The notes under the pieces were generated by a model. It was not told the DNA's origin and made no database searches. It saw only the letters and a list, made by a program, of their open reading frames with translations. A stretch of 64,000 nucleotides of DNA from an uncultured Lachnospiraceae bacterium (GTDB lineage: Bacteria; Bacillota; Clostridia; Lachnospirales; Lachnospiraceae), in assembly GCA_910578115.1 (NCBI GenBank), contig CAJTPO010000002.1, positions 62,001 to 126,000 on the forward strand, written 5' to 3'. This document shows positions 61,808 to 64,000 of this stretch, one piece after another (within the stretch, counting starts at the first letter, position 1; each line of letters starts with the position of its first letter). The translations under genes were made by a program, and so were the position numbers.

Positions 61808-62626
61808 ATGGTTAGGAGTTTGTGGTCGGCAGCGACCGGAATGAATGCACAGCAGACGAATGTAGATACGATTGCCAATAATCTGGCGAACGTCAATTCA
61901 GCGGGTTATAGAGCGCAGGTGGCGCAGTTTAAGTCACTTTTATATCAGAATCTGCGTTCCGTTACGACGACGGCGAACGGAGATCCGAAGCCTACCAGCT
62001 CACAGGTCGGTCTGGGGGTGCGGGTTGCCTCTCTCAATTCTATTTTTACACAGGGAAGCCTGCTGGATGCACAGAGCAATACTGCATTTGCGATAGACGG
62101 TGACGGTTTCTTTGGAGTGCGTGGTGAAGACGGTGAGACCTATTATACCAGAAATGGTGATTTTACATGGGCGCTGGGGACTAACGGCGGTATGATGCTT
62201 ACGAATGCGGATGGACTTCCGGTTATGGATTCAAGAGGCCGTGCGATTTCCCTGCCGCGTACTTACATAGCGAATAAGCTGTCCATTACGGAGGATGGAC
62301 AGATCTGTTATCCTGATGACAGGAATAATCCGCAGCCTATTGGGGTACAGATCGGAACCTTCCAGTTCAGTAATCCGGGCGGATTAAACAGAGTGGGAAG
62401 CACATTGTTTGGAGTTACGGATGCAAGCGGCCGGGCGATCAATGAGGACACCAATCCGGATGTGAACAAGAGCAGGATCGTACAGGGTTATCTGGAGGGC
62501 TCCAATGTGCAGGTGGCCAACGAGATGGTTAATCTGATCGTGGCGCAGCGTGCCTATGAGATGAACTCCAAGGCGATCACGACATCCGATTCCATGATGG
62601 AAGTGGCTAACAATCTGAAGCGTTAA
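61808..62626 (+). CDS. flgG: Flagellar distal rod protein FlgG
   Basis: A 272-residue rod protein of usual length. Start: MVRSLWSAATGMNAQQTNVD and TIANNLANVNSAGYR. Middle: FAIDGDGFFGVRGEDGETYY. End: GYLEGSNVQVANEMVNLIVA then QRAYEMNSKAITTSDSMMEV. It builds the distal flagellar rod outside the membrane, exported by the flagellar type III system. GGAGG at 61795-61799 precedes the ATG. It may be a close paralogue rather than the main FlgG if another flagellar cluster exists elsewhere. Confidence 0.92.
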   Translation: MVRSLWSAATGMNAQQTNVDTIANNLANVNSAGYRAQVAQFKSLLYQNLRSVTTTANGDPKPTSSQVGLGVRVASLNSIFTQGSLLDAQSNTAFAIDGDGFFGVRGEDGETYYTRNGDFTWALGTNGGMMLTNADGLPVMDSRGRAISLPRTYIANKLSITEDGQICYPDDRNNPQPIGVQIGTFQFSNPGGLNRVGSTLFGVTDASGRAINEDTNPDVNKSRIVQGYLEGSNVQVANEMVNLIVAQRAYEMNSKAITTSDSMMEVANNLKR

Positions 62627-62790
62627 TCTGGTTTGAGCGTTAGCCGGATCGTCTGATTTGCGGTCAGCACAAAGAGCCTGCGCAGCGGTTTGAACAGATG
62701 CCTTCAGACTACGTTTTAAAGGATAGAGAACAAAATAATTTGCGCATCCGACGGAAATCAGGGAGCGTATACAGAGAGAAGGAATGATAT

Positions 62791-63165
62791 ATGGCGATGG
62801 ATTTAACTGGGCTTGGAGTGTATACCGATTACATGACCGATGCGAACAGGGTGAATACGGAGAATCTGCAGAAGAAGTTGGAGAATACCGCCAATACCGC
62901 GCAGGTGGAAGAGACAGAGAATGAAGCGCTGCTGGACGCCTGTAAGCAGTTCGAGGCATATCTCTGGGAGCAGATCTATAAGGAGATGGAAAAGTCGACG
63001 AAGGTATTCAGCGACGACGAGGATGAGGACGGCTATGCATCCAATATGGTGGATTATTTCAGTGAAACGGTTGTTCAGCAGATTTCTTCGCAGACTGCCG
63101 CAGAGCAGTCCAATTCTCTGGCACATATGTTATATGAACAGGCGAAACGCAACTATAATATGTAA
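62791..63165 (+). CDS. flgJ: Rod-binding protein (FlgJ N-terminal domain type)
   Basis: A 124-residue protein with the rod-binding domain only: LLDACKQFEAYLWEQIYKEM, SNMVDYFSETVVQQIS and LAHMLYEQAKRNYNM. Proteobacterial FlgJ carries an added muramidase domain, which is absent here as in many Firmicutes. It caps or guides rod assembly. GAGAAGGAATG precedes the ATG. The preceding 164-base gap holds no other supported feature. Confidence 0.85.
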   Translation: MAMDLTGLGVYTDYMTDANRVNTENLQKKLENTANTAQVEETENEALLDACKQFEAYLWEQIYKEMEKSTKVFSDDEDEDGYASNMVDYFSETVVQQISSQTAAEQSNSLAHMLYEQAKRNYNM

Positions 63166-63184
63166 TAGAATGTAAGAGGTAACG

Positions 63185-63206
63185 GGCTGCCGATAAGGCA
63201 GCCTGT
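63185..63206 (+). terminator. Terminator after flgJ
   Basis: GGCTGCC GATAA GGCAGCC followed by TGTTTGTTT; short and moderately T-rich, placed 20 bases after the flgJ stop. Confidence 0.7.
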
Positions 63207-63230
63207 TTGTTTAGGGGAAATTTACAGCAG

Positions 63231-64000
63231 ATGGATGTAATCAAGGGATTTGTGGAACATATTATATACCGTAATGCAGAAAACGGTTATACGGTCCTGA
63301 ACCTGATTGTTGGAGAGGATGAAATCACCTGCGTCGGTTTCTTCGGGACAATGGACCAGGGAGAGACGATAGAGGCGGAGGGTAATTTTACCACTCATAA
63401 TGTATACGGTGAACAGTTTAAGATAGAACACTATAAGATCGTGCCGCCGGACGATGTGGTCAGCATAGAGCGGTATCTGGGATCCGGGGCCATCAAGGGC
63501 GTGGGAGAGGCGCTGGCAGCCAGAATTGTGAAACGGTTTGGGGCAGATACATACAGGATCATCGAGGAAGAGCCGGAACGGCTGGCAGAGATCAAAGGGA
63601 TCAGTGAACGCAAGGCAAGGGAGATCGCTGCTGCGGTATATGAGAAGCGGGATGCCAGGGAAGCGATGTCTTATCTGCAGAAGTACGGTATATCCAATAC
63701 ACTTGCTTTTCGTATTTATGAGACCTATGGTACGAGACTTTACGGGATCCTTAAGGAAAATCCATATCAGCTTGCAGAGGATATTCAGGGGATAGGATTT
63801 AAGATTGCAGATGAGATCGCTGCCAGGATCGGGATCCATACGGATTCGGATTATCGGATCAGGAGCGGGATCCTCTATACTTTGATGCTGGCAGGTACGG
63901 AAGGACACTGCTATCTGCCGAAGAGCATGCTTCTGCGGAAGACGGGTGAGCTGCTGGGGCTGGAGCCTAGTGTGATGGAACCGCATCTGGCCAATCTGAC
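63231..64000 (+). CDS. recD2: RecD2-type DNA helicase, N-terminal part (runs out of window)
   Basis: About 256 residues of an open frame reaching the window end. The OB-like N-terminus is DVIKGFVEHIIYRNAENGYT followed by VLNLIVGEDEITCVGFFGTM. Helix-hairpin-helix repeats follow (GSGAIKGVGEALAARIVKRF, LAEIKGISERKAREIAAAVY, LAEDIQGIGFKIADEIAARI). This is the layout of RecD2/YrrC, a 5'-3' superfamily 1B helicase of about 740 residues involved in DNA repair and replication. The helicase motifs lie beyond the window. Start ATG 63231 is chosen by homology; its ribosome site is weak. Confidence 0.88.
   Translation, partial: MDVIKGFVEHIIYRNAENGYTVLNLIVGEDEITCVGFFGTMDQGETIEAEGNFTTHNVYGEQFKIEHYKIVPPDDVVSIERYLGSGAIKGVGEALAARIVKRFGADTYRIIEEEPERLAEIKGISERKAREIAAAVYEKRDAREAMSYLQKYGISNTLAFRIYETYGTRLYGILKENPYQLAEDIQGIGFKIADEIAARIGIHTDSDYRIRSGILYTLMLAGTEGHCYLPKSMLLRKTGELLGLEPSVMEPHLANL

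Overview
The window looks like a chromosome segment of a gut-type Lachnospiraceae (Clostridia). The reasons are the gene content (type III glutamine synthetase, FtsEX with an M23 hydrolase, paired YesM/YesN-type two-component systems beside CUT1 sugar transporters, many plant-glycan enzymes, and a MreB/Mbl-FlgF-FlgG-FlgJ block), strong GGAGG ribosome sites and intermediate base composition. This assignment is inference from content; no marker gene was compared.

Layout. 1-12.1 kb is housekeeping: the end of glnN, tRNA-Gln(CTG), acyl-ACP thioesterase, a CvfB-like S1 protein, a small motility-associated protein, a CdaR/PucR-type regulator, ftsE-ftsX-M23 peptidase, a CtpA-type protease, a GDP-mannose pyrophosphorylase and a MATE exporter. 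12.3-24.4 kb holds a lipoprotein/two-permease sugar importer with a downstream histidine kinase, response regulator and esterase, then a second regulator-kinase pair. 24.3-44.7 kb is a plant-glycan utilisation locus: an unassigned large glycosidase and a GH78 rhamnosidase (minus strand), a second CUT1 importer without its own ATPase, two GH43 enzymes, an HTH regulator with a long C-terminal domain, a NIF3-like protein, an AraC regulator fused to a degenerate GH39 domain, an acyl-esterase and a GPH-type symporter. 44.9-47 kb is a FIST sensor with a soluble chemotaxis transducer, followed by flavodoxin and MarR genes. 48.2-58.5 kb is the uvrB-uvrA locus, interrupted by defence genes. 58.7-64 kb holds a coiled-coil protein, mbl, flagellar rod genes and the start of recD2.

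The most unusual region is 48.2-53.6 kb. The 5' part of uvrB occurs three times in the same orientation: a decayed stub, a well preserved stub and the intact gene. Both stubs end at the same codon, just before the conserved [10 protein letters not shown] motif. Between stub 1 and stub 2 sits an AT-rich controller/restriction/methyltransferase system. Between stub 2 and intact uvrB lie wrecked remains of a DUF1016 nuclease and an ATPase. This fits repeated capture of defence cassettes at one site in uvrB, with the 5' end regenerated each time. A LexA-like box is stranded in front of stub 2, so the intact gene may have lost direct SOS control.

Two further non-coding patterns stand out. One is a family of modular hairpin leaders that end in a Shine-Dalgarno sequence and precede several sugar-locus genes, including an 82-bp perfect inverted pair around the second importer. 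The other is a G10 tract between a strong ribosome site and the reading frame of the HTH regulator at 37 kb, a candidate phase-variation switch. Percentages and mismatch counts given are by hand.
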